In this document: positions 7,070-12,468 of the stretch, one piece after another
Layout of the letters: each line of letters begins with the position of its first letter
How positions within the stretch are numbered: position 1 is the first letter of the stretch
Assembly (NCBI GenBank): GCA_900753095.1
Contig: CAADXT010000061.1
Coordinates: 1-12,468, forward strand
DNA from: Eggerthellaceae bacterium
GTDB taxonomy: Bacteria > Actinomycetota > Coriobacteriia > Coriobacteriales > Eggerthellaceae
Direction of reading: 5' to 3'
DNA length: 12,468 bases
Translations under genes and position numbers: made by a program
Notes under the pieces: model-generated
Database searches by the model: none
What the model was told of the DNA's origin: nothing
The model's input: only the letters and a program-made list of their open reading frames with translations

Positions 7070-8299
7070 CTACTGAACGGGTGCGATAGGAGCACGATCC
7101 TCCTCGGGAACGATGTCGTCGCCCAAGCGGATACCGCCTTCAGCCTTCAAGCGAGCGATAGTCGCATCGTCTGCGCCAACCTTCTTGAGGTATTCGGCGG
7201 TGTCACCGCCCAAAACAGATGCCTCTTCGAAATCGGCGATGTTAACCGGGATAGTGGAAAGATGGTGCGGCAGGCCCGTCTGGAGAACACGGCCAACACG
7301 GGGGAAGTCTACCCAAGCCAATGCCTCGGGGTTCTCGCGCGTGATCTGCTCAACAGCCTCGGTCTTGCTGTTCACCTTGGCAATGCAGAAGTCCTTGTCC
7401 TCAAGCCATTCCATCCACTCATCAAGAGGCTTGCTCTTGATAACGTCCTCAACGATCTTGAACGACTCAGGAGCTTCCCAACGACGCTTCAAGCCATCGC
7501 CCTTGATCTCGGGATGACCGATTGCATCGCAGAAGGGCTCCCAGAACTTGGCTTCCACCATGCCCAGGGCAAGCTTGCCGCCATCAGCCGTCTCATACAC
7601 GTTGTATGCCGTGGAAGGATACTCGAGGTCGTCACGCTTGCACTCGCCGCCGTTGAAGCACCAGCGGGAATCAAGAAGCGAATTCCACCATACGAAGCAG
7701 TCGAACATCGAGGTGTCGATGTAGGTGCCCTTGCCAGTCTGCTCGCGAGCGTACAGCGCTGCGAGAATCGCCTGACCAGCAACCATGCCAGAGGAAAGGT
7801 CGCACAGGTGCAACGGCGAGGTGGAGCCGTGGTTTACCGAAAGGTAACCGCTGGTTGCCTGCATGTTCAGGTCATGCTGCGCCTTCTTGGAACGAGGATC
7901 CTCAGAACCATAGCCGGAAATCGAGCAGTAGATGATACGCGGGTTGATCTCATTGATCGTATCGTAGTCGATGCCGAGCTTCTTGGTTACGCCAGGACGG
8001 AAGCTCTCAACGATAACGTCTGCTTCCTTGGCCATCTTCTTGAACCATTCAACAACTTCTTCGTTCTTGAGGTTCAGGGAAACCGACTTCTTGTTGCGGC
8101 CCAATGCGGTGATGTAGTAGGAGATGCCGCCACCCTTGGTGGGGTAATCATGGCGCATGAAGTCGCCAAGACCGGTATCTTCAACCTTGATTACCGTTGC
8201 GCCGAGATCGGCAAGGACCTGCGTTGCATAGCCACCGGGCAGGTAGCGAGAGAAGTCAAGAACGGTCAGTCCAGAAAAAGGTGTGTTTGCGCGTGCCAT
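7070..8299 (-). CDS. Class III CoA-transferase/racemase family protein (CaiB/BaiF/AMACR-like)
   Basis: A 409-residue family III CoA-transferase fold protein. The N-terminus (LTVLDFSRYLPGGYATQVLA then DLGATVIKVE, residues 11-40) is typical. The predicted nucleophile is Asp167 in HLCDLSSG, equivalent to the catalytic Asp of formyl-CoA transferase and CaiB. The protein also has His142-Asp143 (QHDLN) and Glu249 (MVEAKFW), so His142/Asp167/Glu249 fall at the positions of the proton-transfer residues of alpha-methylacyl-CoA racemases. It could thus be a transferase, an epimerase of a 2-substituted acyl-CoA, or a partner subunit of the protein encoded next door. It starts 14 bp after the upstream CoA-transferase stop, with a G-rich Shine-Dalgarno in the gap, so the two are translationally close and clearly one operon. 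A terminator follows. Confidence 0.9.
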   Translation of the reverse strand: MARANTPFSGLTVLDFSRYLPGGYATQVLADLGATVIKVEDTGLGDFMRHDYPTKGGGISYYITALGRNKKSVSLNLKNEEVVEWFKKMAKEADVIVESFRPGVTKKLGIDYDTINEINPRIIYCSISGYGSEDPRSKKAQHDLNMQATSGYLSVNHGSTSPLHLCDLSSGMVAGQAILAALYAREQTGKGTYIDTSMFDCFVWWNSLLDSRWCFNGGECKRDDLEYPSTAYNVYETADGGKLALGMVEAKFWEPFCDAIGHPEIKGDGLKRRWEAPESFKIVEDVIKSKPLDEWMEWLEDKDFCIAKVNSKTEAVEQITRENPEALAWVDFPRVGRVLQTGLPHHLSTIPVNIADFEEASVLGGDTAEYLKKVGADDATIARLKAEGGIRLGDDIVPEEDRAPIAPVQ

Positions 8300-8313
8300 A
8301 TCAGTATCCCCCC

Positions 8314-9627
8314 TTAGTCCCTCTTAGAATTCGGTCCGTAGCTAGGCTCCAAAACGGAGGCAGGCAGCGGATCGCCGGTGTAGCACATTACTGCGCCATC
8401 CTCGACAAGCTTGTCGACCTTGGCATCGTCATAGCCATAGTCGTTGAGGATCCTGCGCGTGTCGTAGCCGGTAGGACGGGAACGATGGAGTACTGGGTCG
8501 CCGATGCTGTCCAAACGGAACGGCATGGTGGTTACGATGTAATCCTCTTCTTCGCCGTAGGGGCTGGAAGGACCTTGCTTCTCGTACTTGATGTAGCGGA
8601 GCTGGTCGTTGTCGAATGCTTCCTGGTCCTGAAGAACGTCGGTTACGGTCTGGATCTTCTCGAACGGAATGTCGTTCTCGCGGAAGCGCTTCTCGAGTTC
8701 GTCGTAAGTGAACTTCTTGCATGCCTGGTGCATTGCAGCTACTACCTCAACGTACTTGCCGTTGTCAGCCAATGCCTCAAGCGTGTTGTACTGCTCTTCG
8801 GTGTAGTACTTCGGATCCATCTCCAAGGTATCGAACACCAGCTTGCAGTACTTGTTGTAGTTGCCGAAGCACATGAGGAACCAAATGCCATCGGAAGATA
8901 CATACGAGTTGTTGGTGGGGCACTTTGCCTCCATGCGGTCCTTCGGGTAATCGCAGCCCTGCTGCTGAGCGATTAGGGCAGAAGTCATGCCCCACGTGCC
9001 AACGTGATACAGGGAGCCGGTTACCTTATCGCCGATGCCCGTGCGAAGTGCGCCGGCATAAGCACCGAGGATGCCTGCAGTAAGAGCGCAACCGGTGTTC
9101 CAGTCGCCGAATGCGATGGGCGAGTTGCCGGGCTCGTAATGAGCATTTGCCTGAGGAATAGCGCTTACAAAGCCGGAACGTGCTGCAAATGCCGTAGCGT
9201 CAAAGCCCTTTGCATCCTTCATCGGGCCATGCTCGCCATAGCCACGGTTCTGAGCCCATACCAAACGGGGGAACTTCTCGTGCAGCGTCTCGTAATCGAG
9301 GCCCAAACGCTTCAAAGCACCTGAACGAAGCGAGGTAAGGAAGATATCAGCCGTCTCAAGAAGGTGATACATTACCTCCAGGCCCTCGGGGTTCTTGCAG
9401 TTGATTGCGGTCCATTCCTTGTTGAAGGAACCGCAGTCATATGCAACGTCATCGAATTCGGTGCGGAATTTCATGCCCCACGCCAAGCCCTGGGTACGCT
9501 GTTCGTCGCCCGTAAACGGCTCGACCTTGATAACCGTTGCGCCCATTTCTGCCAAAGCGCGGCCTGCAGCCGGGCCTGCAGCATACTGGGTCAGCTCAAT
9601 TACTTTAACTCCCTGCAATCCTGCCAT
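8314..9627 (-). CDS. Class III CoA-transferase, FldA/HadA-like
   Basis: A 437-residue family III CoA-transferase. From memory of the family it looks closest to the 2-hydroxyacyl-type enzymes FldA (phenyllactate) and HadA (2-hydroxyisocaproate) of clostridia. Shared features are GVKVIEL (residues 6-12), PAAGRALAEMGATVIKVEP (19-37), the RGYGEHGP turn (128-135), GFDATAFAARSG (141-152) and DKVTGSLYH (200-208). The predicted catalytic Asp is Asp175 in AFGDWNTG. The reaction would move CoA from an acyl-CoA donor to a carboxylic acid without ATP. The FldBC/HadBC dehydratase that normally accompanies these enzymes is absent here, so the acid may not be a 2-hydroxy acid. The start has AGGAGA at 9633-9638, five bases upstream. 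The gene lies behind a hairpin terminator that follows the alcohol dehydrogenase, and it leads the CoA-transferase pair. Confidence 0.9.
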   Translation of the reverse strand: MAGLQGVKVIELTQYAAGPAAGRALAEMGATVIKVEPFTGDEQRTQGLAWGMKFRTEFDDVAYDCGSFNKEWTAINCKNPEGLEVMYHLLETADIFLTSLRSGALKRLGLDYETLHEKFPRLVWAQNRGYGEHGPMKDAKGFDATAFAARSGFVSAIPQANAHYEPGNSPIAFGDWNTGCALTAGILGAYAGALRTGIGDKVTGSLYHVGTWGMTSALIAQQQGCDYPKDRMEAKCPTNNSYVSSDGIWFLMCFGNYNKYCKLVFDTLEMDPKYYTEEQYNTLEALADNGKYVEVVAAMHQACKKFTYDELEKRFRENDIPFEKIQTVTDVLQDQEAFDNDQLRYIKYEKQGPSSPYGEEEDYIVTTMPFRLDSIGDPVLHRSRPTGYDTRRILNDYGYDDAKVDKLVEDGAVMCYTGDPLPASVLEPSYGPNSKRD

Positions 9628-9675
9628 TGGATTCTCCTAACAATCAGATGCGCCCCTCAGCACATCGTTATTTTG

Positions 9676-9716
9676 TGAAAAAGGGTGCCGGCACCGTGGT
9701 GTCAGCACCCTTTTCA
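9676..9716 (-). terminator. Terminator or attenuator between the alcohol dehydrogenase and CoA-transferase genes
   Basis: AAAAGGGTGC (9679-9688) pairs with GCACCCTTTT (9705-9714), and the loop can form a further small GGCACC/GGTGTC stem. The minus-strand RNA ends in TTTTT. It lies about 40 bases after the alcohol dehydrogenase stop and only about 50 bases before the CoA-transferase ATG. It may end the upstream unit, or act as an attenuator in a leader if the next promoter lies above it. Confidence 0.75.
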
Positions 9717-9737
9717 AATCTCTTGCTGTTTTTCAAC

Positions 9738-9751
9738 AAGAACAAGTTCTT
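9738..9751. promoter_or_regulatory. GAAC-NN-GTTC palindrome, candidate operator 2
   Basis: AAGAACAAGTTCTT has 6-bp perfect arms around AA. It sits in the 125-bp gap before the CoA-transferase pair, two bases beyond the alcohol dehydrogenase stop codon and upstream of the hairpin at 9679-9714. I see only weak promoter-like boxes around it on the minus strand. Confidence 0.55.
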
Positions 9752-9752
9752 C

Positions 9753-10808
9753 TTACGGCTCCAGAACTACGCGGAGACCTTCGCCAGACTCGATGAACTC
9801 CATGCCCTTGCGCCAATCCTTCAGAGGAATAACCATGTTGGAGATCATGGAGATGTCCAAGCCGTTGGCCAACAGGCTCAAAGCCTGACGCCAATGCTTA
9901 CGCTCGTAAGCGCGGTTGCCGATGATGCTGATCTGACGCATTGCGATGTCAGTCATCGGGATGGAAGAGGGCTTTGCGGGCAAGCCGGTAATGCCGATGC
10001 GACCATTCTTAGCGACCATCTGAACAGCCTGCTCAGATACCGTCCAGTGACCAGCTGCATCGAAGATGCACTCAGGGCCCTTGCCGCCGGTGAGTTCCTT
10101 AACCTTCTCAACAACATCGCACTGAGAACCGTTAACGGTAATTGCGCCGAGCTGCTCAGCAACCTTGAAGCGCTTTGCGTCTGCATCAAGGCCGGTAACG
10201 ATGACCTTGCGGATGCCGCGAGCCTGCTTCAGCAGAGCAACCATCAACAGGCCGATAGCGCCAGGGCCGATGACTACTGCAGTTTCGCCGATCTGCGGAT
10301 TTACACGCTCTACTGCGTTCATTGCCACGCACAGAGGCTCAAGCAGTGCGCCCTGAGTGAAGGTAACGTCGTCGGGCATCGGGATGATGTTGGTAGCGCG
10401 GATTGCCATGTACTTGGCGAATGCGCCGGGAAGGTCGGTACCATAGAACGGACGGTTGTCGCAGATGTTTACCTGGCCGCGATCGCAATACTCGCAAGTG
10501 TTGTCGAACAAAACGGGGTTTGCGGTTACACGCTGGCCGACCTTAAGGTTTGCAGGTGCGTTCTTGCCAACCTCCGCGATTACGCCAGAGAACTCATGAC
10601 CGAAAATCGCAGGATACTGGATGTGGTAGGAATTTGCGATTGCAGGATTCCAGCGGTACAGGGAGTGGTCAGTGCCGCAGATTCCTACAGCCTTGATCTC
10701 CATCAGTACTTCGTCATCCTTGATTTGAGGAATATCGAAATCTTCTACGTACTCCATTGCATCCGGCTCAGCGGCGGTCTTGAGAAGTGCGTTCATCTTA
10801 CCTTCCAT
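9753..10808 (-). CDS. Zinc-dependent medium-chain alcohol/polyol dehydrogenase
   Basis: A 351-residue medium-chain dehydrogenase of the threonine/sorbitol dehydrogenase type. Catalytic zinc ligands are Cys44 (GICGTDH, 42-48), His71-Glu72 (GHEF, 70-73) and probably Glu157 (LLEPLCVA). The structural-zinc loop has Cys105, Cys108 and Cys116, but the usual first Cys position (102) is Asp. The NAD-binding motif is GPGAIGLL (181-188), with Asp208 after the second strand, which favours NAD. The enzyme should oxidise a secondary alcohol, or reduce the ketone, using NAD(H). The ATG at 10808 has AAAGGAAG six bases upstream; a second in-frame ATG four codons later is less well placed. It follows the short-chain dehydrogenase gene by 80 bp containing a strong hairpin, and a terminator follows it. 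The substrate is unknown. Confidence 0.93.
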   Translation of the reverse strand: MEGKMNALLKTAAEPDAMEYVEDFDIPQIKDDEVLMEIKAVGICGTDHSLYRWNPAIANSYHIQYPAIFGHEFSGVIAEVGKNAPANLKVGQRVTANPVLFDNTCEYCDRGQVNICDNRPFYGTDLPGAFAKYMAIRATNIIPMPDDVTFTQGALLEPLCVAMNAVERVNPQIGETAVVIGPGAIGLLMVALLKQARGIRKVIVTGLDADAKRFKVAEQLGAITVNGSQCDVVEKVKELTGGKGPECIFDAAGHWTVSEQAVQMVAKNGRIGITGLPAKPSSIPMTDIAMRQISIIGNRAYERKHWRQALSLLANGLDISMISNMVIPLKDWRKGMEFIESGEGLRVVLEP

Positions 10809-10841
10809 GGGTAACTTCCTTTCGAAGAGTCCAAATAGGAG

Positions 10842-10875
10842 GCCAGCGCTTAAGCCCCTCGCATTAAGCGCTGGC
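10842..10875. repeat. Strong intercistronic hairpin between the two dehydrogenase genes
   Basis: A perfect 12-bp inverted repeat (arms 10842-10853 and 10864-10875, GCCAGCGCTTAA and its inverse) surrounds a 10-base loop, starting 13 bases after the short-chain dehydrogenase stop. No T-run follows on the minus strand, so termination is unlikely. A role in mRNA processing or in protecting the upstream transcript is the best guess. Confidence 0.7.
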
Positions 10876-10888
10876 TAAAAGTTCGTTG

Positions 10889-11683
10889 TTACTGGATGGA
10901 CCAGCCACCATCGAGAACCAGAGTCTGGCCGGTGGTGTACTCGGTAACAGGAAGAACGAGGTGCAGAATTGCTGCGCCCATTTCGTCGAGCGTGCCGGTG
11001 TAGTTCGGAAGAGGCGTACGGCTCTTAACGTATGCTTCCTGCTGAGGCTGCTCTTCGAATACCTTGGCAACCATCGGGGTGTAAACATAACCAGGAGCAA
11101 TGCCGTTAACCAGGATCTGCTTCTTAGCGAAGTCAACAGCCAAGGAGCGAACCATGCCCATAACGCCAGCCTTAGCGATGCAGTAAGGAGCGATGTTCTC
11201 CATGGAGTTGATGCCACGAGCAGAAGCAACAACAACCATCTTGCCCTTGATGTTCTTAGCTTCCATTGCGCGAGCAACAGAGGTCATCAGGAAGAAGTTG
11301 CCCTTCAGGTTGATGCTGAACAGCTTATCCCACTGCTCTGCCTTTACGTCTACCGCATTCATGCGGGGAAGAGCGATGCCAGCGCTGGTAACCAGGATGT
11401 CGATCTGACCGAAGTTCTCTTCAGCAACCTTGATAACGTTGTCGATGGATTCCTGGCTGGTAACGTCGCAAGCTACCCCAACAGCCTGCGTGCCCTGTGC
11501 CTTCAGCTCTTCAGCTACCTCATGGCAGCCAGCCTCAGGTACGCCAGCAATAACCATGTTTGCACCAGCTGCTGCAATTGCCTCTGCAGCTGCCTTGCCG
11601 ATGCCGGAGTTGCCGCCAACAACGATGGCGCACTTACCTGCAAGATGTTCCTTAGGCTGCTTTGCGAACCAATTCTCGGACAT
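10889..11683 (-). CDS. Short-chain dehydrogenase/reductase, first gene of the CoA cluster
   Basis: A 264-residue classical SDR. The glycine motif is VGGNSGIGKA (residues 22-31), Asp73 (CDVT) contacts adenine, the NNAG motif is changed to TSAG (99-102), and the catalytic tetrad is Asn125, Ser154, Tyr167 and Lys171. APGYVYT (197-202) and the C-terminal DGGWS are typical of the 3-oxoacyl reductase/gluconate 5-dehydrogenase group. Neither an acidic nor a basic residue stands clearly at the end of the second strand, so NAD versus NADP is undecided. GAGGAGG at 11691-11697 lies seven bases before the ATG. With the zinc dehydrogenase it would supply two oxidoreduction steps on a hydroxylated substrate. 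A leader of roughly 150 bases with a hairpin beside the ribosome binding site precedes it. Confidence 0.93.
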   Translation of the reverse strand: MSENWFAKQPKEHLAGKCAIVVGGNSGIGKAAAEAIAAAGANMVIAGVPEAGCHEVAEELKAQGTQAVGVACDVTSQESIDNVIKVAEENFGQIDILVTSAGIALPRMNAVDVKAEQWDKLFSINLKGNFFLMTSVARAMEAKNIKGKMVVVASARGINSMENIAPYCIAKAGVMGMVRSLAVDFAKKQILVNGIAPGYVYTPMVAKVFEEQPQQEAYVKSRTPLPNYTGTLDEMGAAILHLVLPVTEYTTGQTLVLDGGWSIQ

Positions 11684-11705
11684 TTAAAACCCTCCTCTGT
11701 ATTGC

Positions 11706-11740
11706 CAAGGAAGCTGAACTTGTACTTGGTAGCTTCCTTG
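11706..11740 (-). promoter_or_regulatory. Leader hairpin beside the ribosome binding site of the short-chain dehydrogenase gene
   Basis: CAAGGAAGCT (11706-11715) and AGCTTCCTTG (11731-11740) are perfect inverted copies with a 15-base loop. In the minus-strand mRNA the stem ends 8 bases before the GAGGAGG ribosome binding site (11691-11697). It could affect translation or mRNA stability. I could not match it to a known riboswitch class. Confidence 0.5.
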
Positions 11741-11842
11741 AATTGCCTTGTGCTTTCGTTTCCGAAGCCGATACGTATATTCGCCCAGAAGGCAGGAAGG
11801 GTCTAATTGACGCGGAATGCTTTCCAATAGCAAAGCGCAATG

Positions 11843-11871
11843 ATATATAACGTGTTCTATTAATTGCGAAT
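11843..11871 (-). promoter_or_regulatory. Weak predicted promoter of the short-chain dehydrogenase gene
   Basis: On the minus strand an AT-rich -10-like box (TTATAT/TATATA, around 11843-11850) has a poor -35-like TTATTC about 17 bases upstream. A poor -35 fits a promoter that needs an activator. The exact boxes are uncertain. Confidence 0.4.
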
Positions 11872-11891
11872 AACCGATAGAACACGTTCTA
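11849..11891. promoter_or_regulatory. Operator-like dyad with GAAC-NN-GTTC palindrome, candidate operator 3
   Basis: AACGTGTTCTAT (11849-11860) and ATAGAACACGTT (11877-11888) are perfect 12-bp inverted copies with a 16-base gap. The right arm also belongs to the compact palindrome TAGAACACGTTCTA (11878-11891). The dyad spans the predicted promoter of the short-chain dehydrogenase gene, with one arm over the core promoter and the other just upstream. Confidence 0.65.
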
Positions 11892-11966
11892 ATTTTCGAT
11901 GACTTTTTGTTCGATTTTCGGGTTAACGATAGAGCGCAGATTGCTTATTCATTTGCATCCGATAGA
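11875..11966 (+). repeat. Three direct CGATAGA repeats
   Basis: CGATAGA occurs at 11875-11881, 11927-11933 and 11960-11966. The spacings of 52 and 33 bases are near five and three DNA helical turns, so the copies would face the same side. The first overlaps the operator-like dyad. Possible regulator sites upstream of the short-chain dehydrogenase gene. Confidence 0.4.
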
Positions 11967-12104
11967 TTCCGCGAATTTGCGAATCTAACAAAACGGTACC
12001 AAGGCATTCTTTTGCCTTATCGAAAGGCAAATAACCCATTTGCGGCAATCTATTGGTCGAATCCAACCCCATTACAGGTCCAATACAGGCTCATCGCACA
12101 ACAA
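11892..12104. other. Gene-free intergenic region with short dyads
   Basis: I see no convincing gene in this AT-richer stretch. It holds the dyad TAGATTC/GAATCTA (11963-11969, 11981-11987). It also holds three alternating arms, AAGGCA (12001-12006), TGCCTT (12013-12018) and AAGGCA (12024-12029), of which the middle one can pair with either neighbour. It lies between the terminator of the LysR fragment and the promoter region of the short-chain dehydrogenase gene. Confidence 0.5.
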
Positions 12105-12138
12105 AGCCCCTTGCTTGCTAGCGTGCAAGCAAGGGGCT
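12100..12138 (-). terminator. Intrinsic terminator downstream of the partial LysR gene
   Basis: A perfect 14-bp stem (arms 12105-12118 and 12125-12138, ending in AGCCCC/GGGGCT) has a 6-base loop. On the minus strand TTTGTTG follows. It lies about 80 bases after the LysR stop codon. The opposite strand has an A-run, not a T-run, after the stem. Confidence 0.8.
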
Positions 12139-12218
12139 CAAAAAAGGGCAGGCAATCCTTCACGAAGGACAAACGCCGTCTACTTAACAAGCATTCTCTA
12201 CCATATATATAAGAAGGC

Positions 12219-12468
12219 CTACGCTTCCTTACCGTTCATGTAGTACTCCTCGAGAGGAACAATGCCCGCAGGGAACTTAATATGCTTCTGGGTGAACTTG
12301 ATGAACTCCTCCACCAGATGCGAGTGGAACGACTTTTTGTTGTAACCAAGATAGATTACATGGAAAGGCTCCTGAAGCTCTTCGATAGGAATGGTGACAA
12401 GGTTTTCCAGCGAAAGGTCGTCGAGCGTTTCAAGGATGATGGCGGCCACGTTGCGATCGGAAGACACC
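12219..12468 (-). CDS. LysR-family regulator, C-terminal fragment cut by the window edge
   Basis: The last 83 or so residues of a protein that continues past the right edge; the frame is open to the edge. The pattern SSDRNVAAIIL, then VTIPIEEL, then FHVIYLGYNKKS and VEEFIKF is that of the end of the LysR effector-binding domain. The other LysR protein of this window has a similar ending (FHQVYLAYRKN), so both may belong to the same subgroup. Its DNA-binding domain is not visible. It lies upstream of the CoA cluster on the same strand and is separated from it by a terminator and about 400 bp of repeat-bearing DNA. That makes it a candidate regulator of the cluster. Confidence 0.85.
   Translation of the reverse strand, partial: VSSDRNVAAIILETLDDLSLENLVTIPIEELQEPFHVIYLGYNKKSFHSHLVEEFIKFTQKHIKFPAGIVPLEEYYMNGKEA

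Noticed and set aside
6953..8317. Long plus-strand open frame of 454 codons opposite the second class III CoA protein
   Set aside because: It is antisense to a clear family protein, has no family motifs, and results from the codon bias of the real gene.
9627..10814. Long plus-strand open frame opposite the zinc alcohol dehydrogenase
   Set aside because: The opposite strand encodes a complete dehydrogenase with zinc and NAD motifs, and this frame runs through the terminator hairpin.
10886..11806. Plus-strand open frame of 306 codons opposite the short-chain dehydrogenase
   Set aside because: It is a shadow of a complete SDR gene and crosses its ribosome binding site and leader.
11907..12212. 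Possible small plus-strand gene in the intergenic region
   Set aside because: It has no ribosome binding site, begins at a non-ATG codon, and reads through the hairpin at 12105-12138.

Overview
The window most likely comes from an anaerobic, moderately GC-rich actinobacterium, plausibly a gut Coriobacteriia/Eggerthellales member. That is an inference from gene content (class III CoA-transferases, a CaiA-type acyl-CoA dehydrogenase, LysR regulators, an orphan CapA-like surface protein) and base composition. There is no rRNA or other marker, so the placement is tentative.

Left part. Two plus-strand genes open the window: a membrane-anchored CapA-like protein (137-1621) and an NADP-type short-chain dehydrogenase (1696-2538), closed by an intrinsic terminator (2581-2617). 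Everything to the right is on the minus strand. A FUSC/aromatic-acid-exporter-like protein (2671-4497) lies 48 bp downstream of a LysR regulator (4546-5475), probably as one unit.

Right part. A CoA-dependent metabolic cluster reads right to left: a short-chain dehydrogenase (10889-11683), a zinc alcohol dehydrogenase (9753-10808), a FldA/HadA-like class III CoA-transferase (8314-9627), a second class III protein with AMACR-like active-site positions (7070-8299), and a CaiA-like acyl-CoA dehydrogenase (5585-6787). Minus-strand hairpin terminators after the alcohol dehydrogenase, after the second CoA-transferase and after the acyl-CoA dehydrogenase divide it into up to three transcription units. 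A C-terminal fragment of a second LysR regulator (12219 to the edge) sits upstream. The predicted logic is oxidation of a hydroxylated substrate by the two dehydrogenases, CoA loading by the transferase, possible epimerisation by the second class III protein, and reduction or oxidation of the acyl-CoA by the flavoprotein. The substrate cannot be read from the sequence. No ligase, hydratase, 2-hydroxyacyl-CoA dehydratase or ETF is present in the window.

Main discovery candidate. The palindrome GAAC-NN-GTTC occurs exactly three times by my manual scan, always in non-coding DNA and once upstream of each of the three cluster units: 6854-6863 (inside the predicted acyl-CoA dehydrogenase promoter), 9740-9749 (before the CoA-transferases) and 11880-11889 (before the short-chain dehydrogenase). 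This suggests one regulator controls all three units. Further dyads (AAGCTAT half-sites at 6896-6974, three CGATAGA repeats at 11875-11966) and a hairpin next to the ribosome binding site of the first cluster gene suggest additional layers of control.
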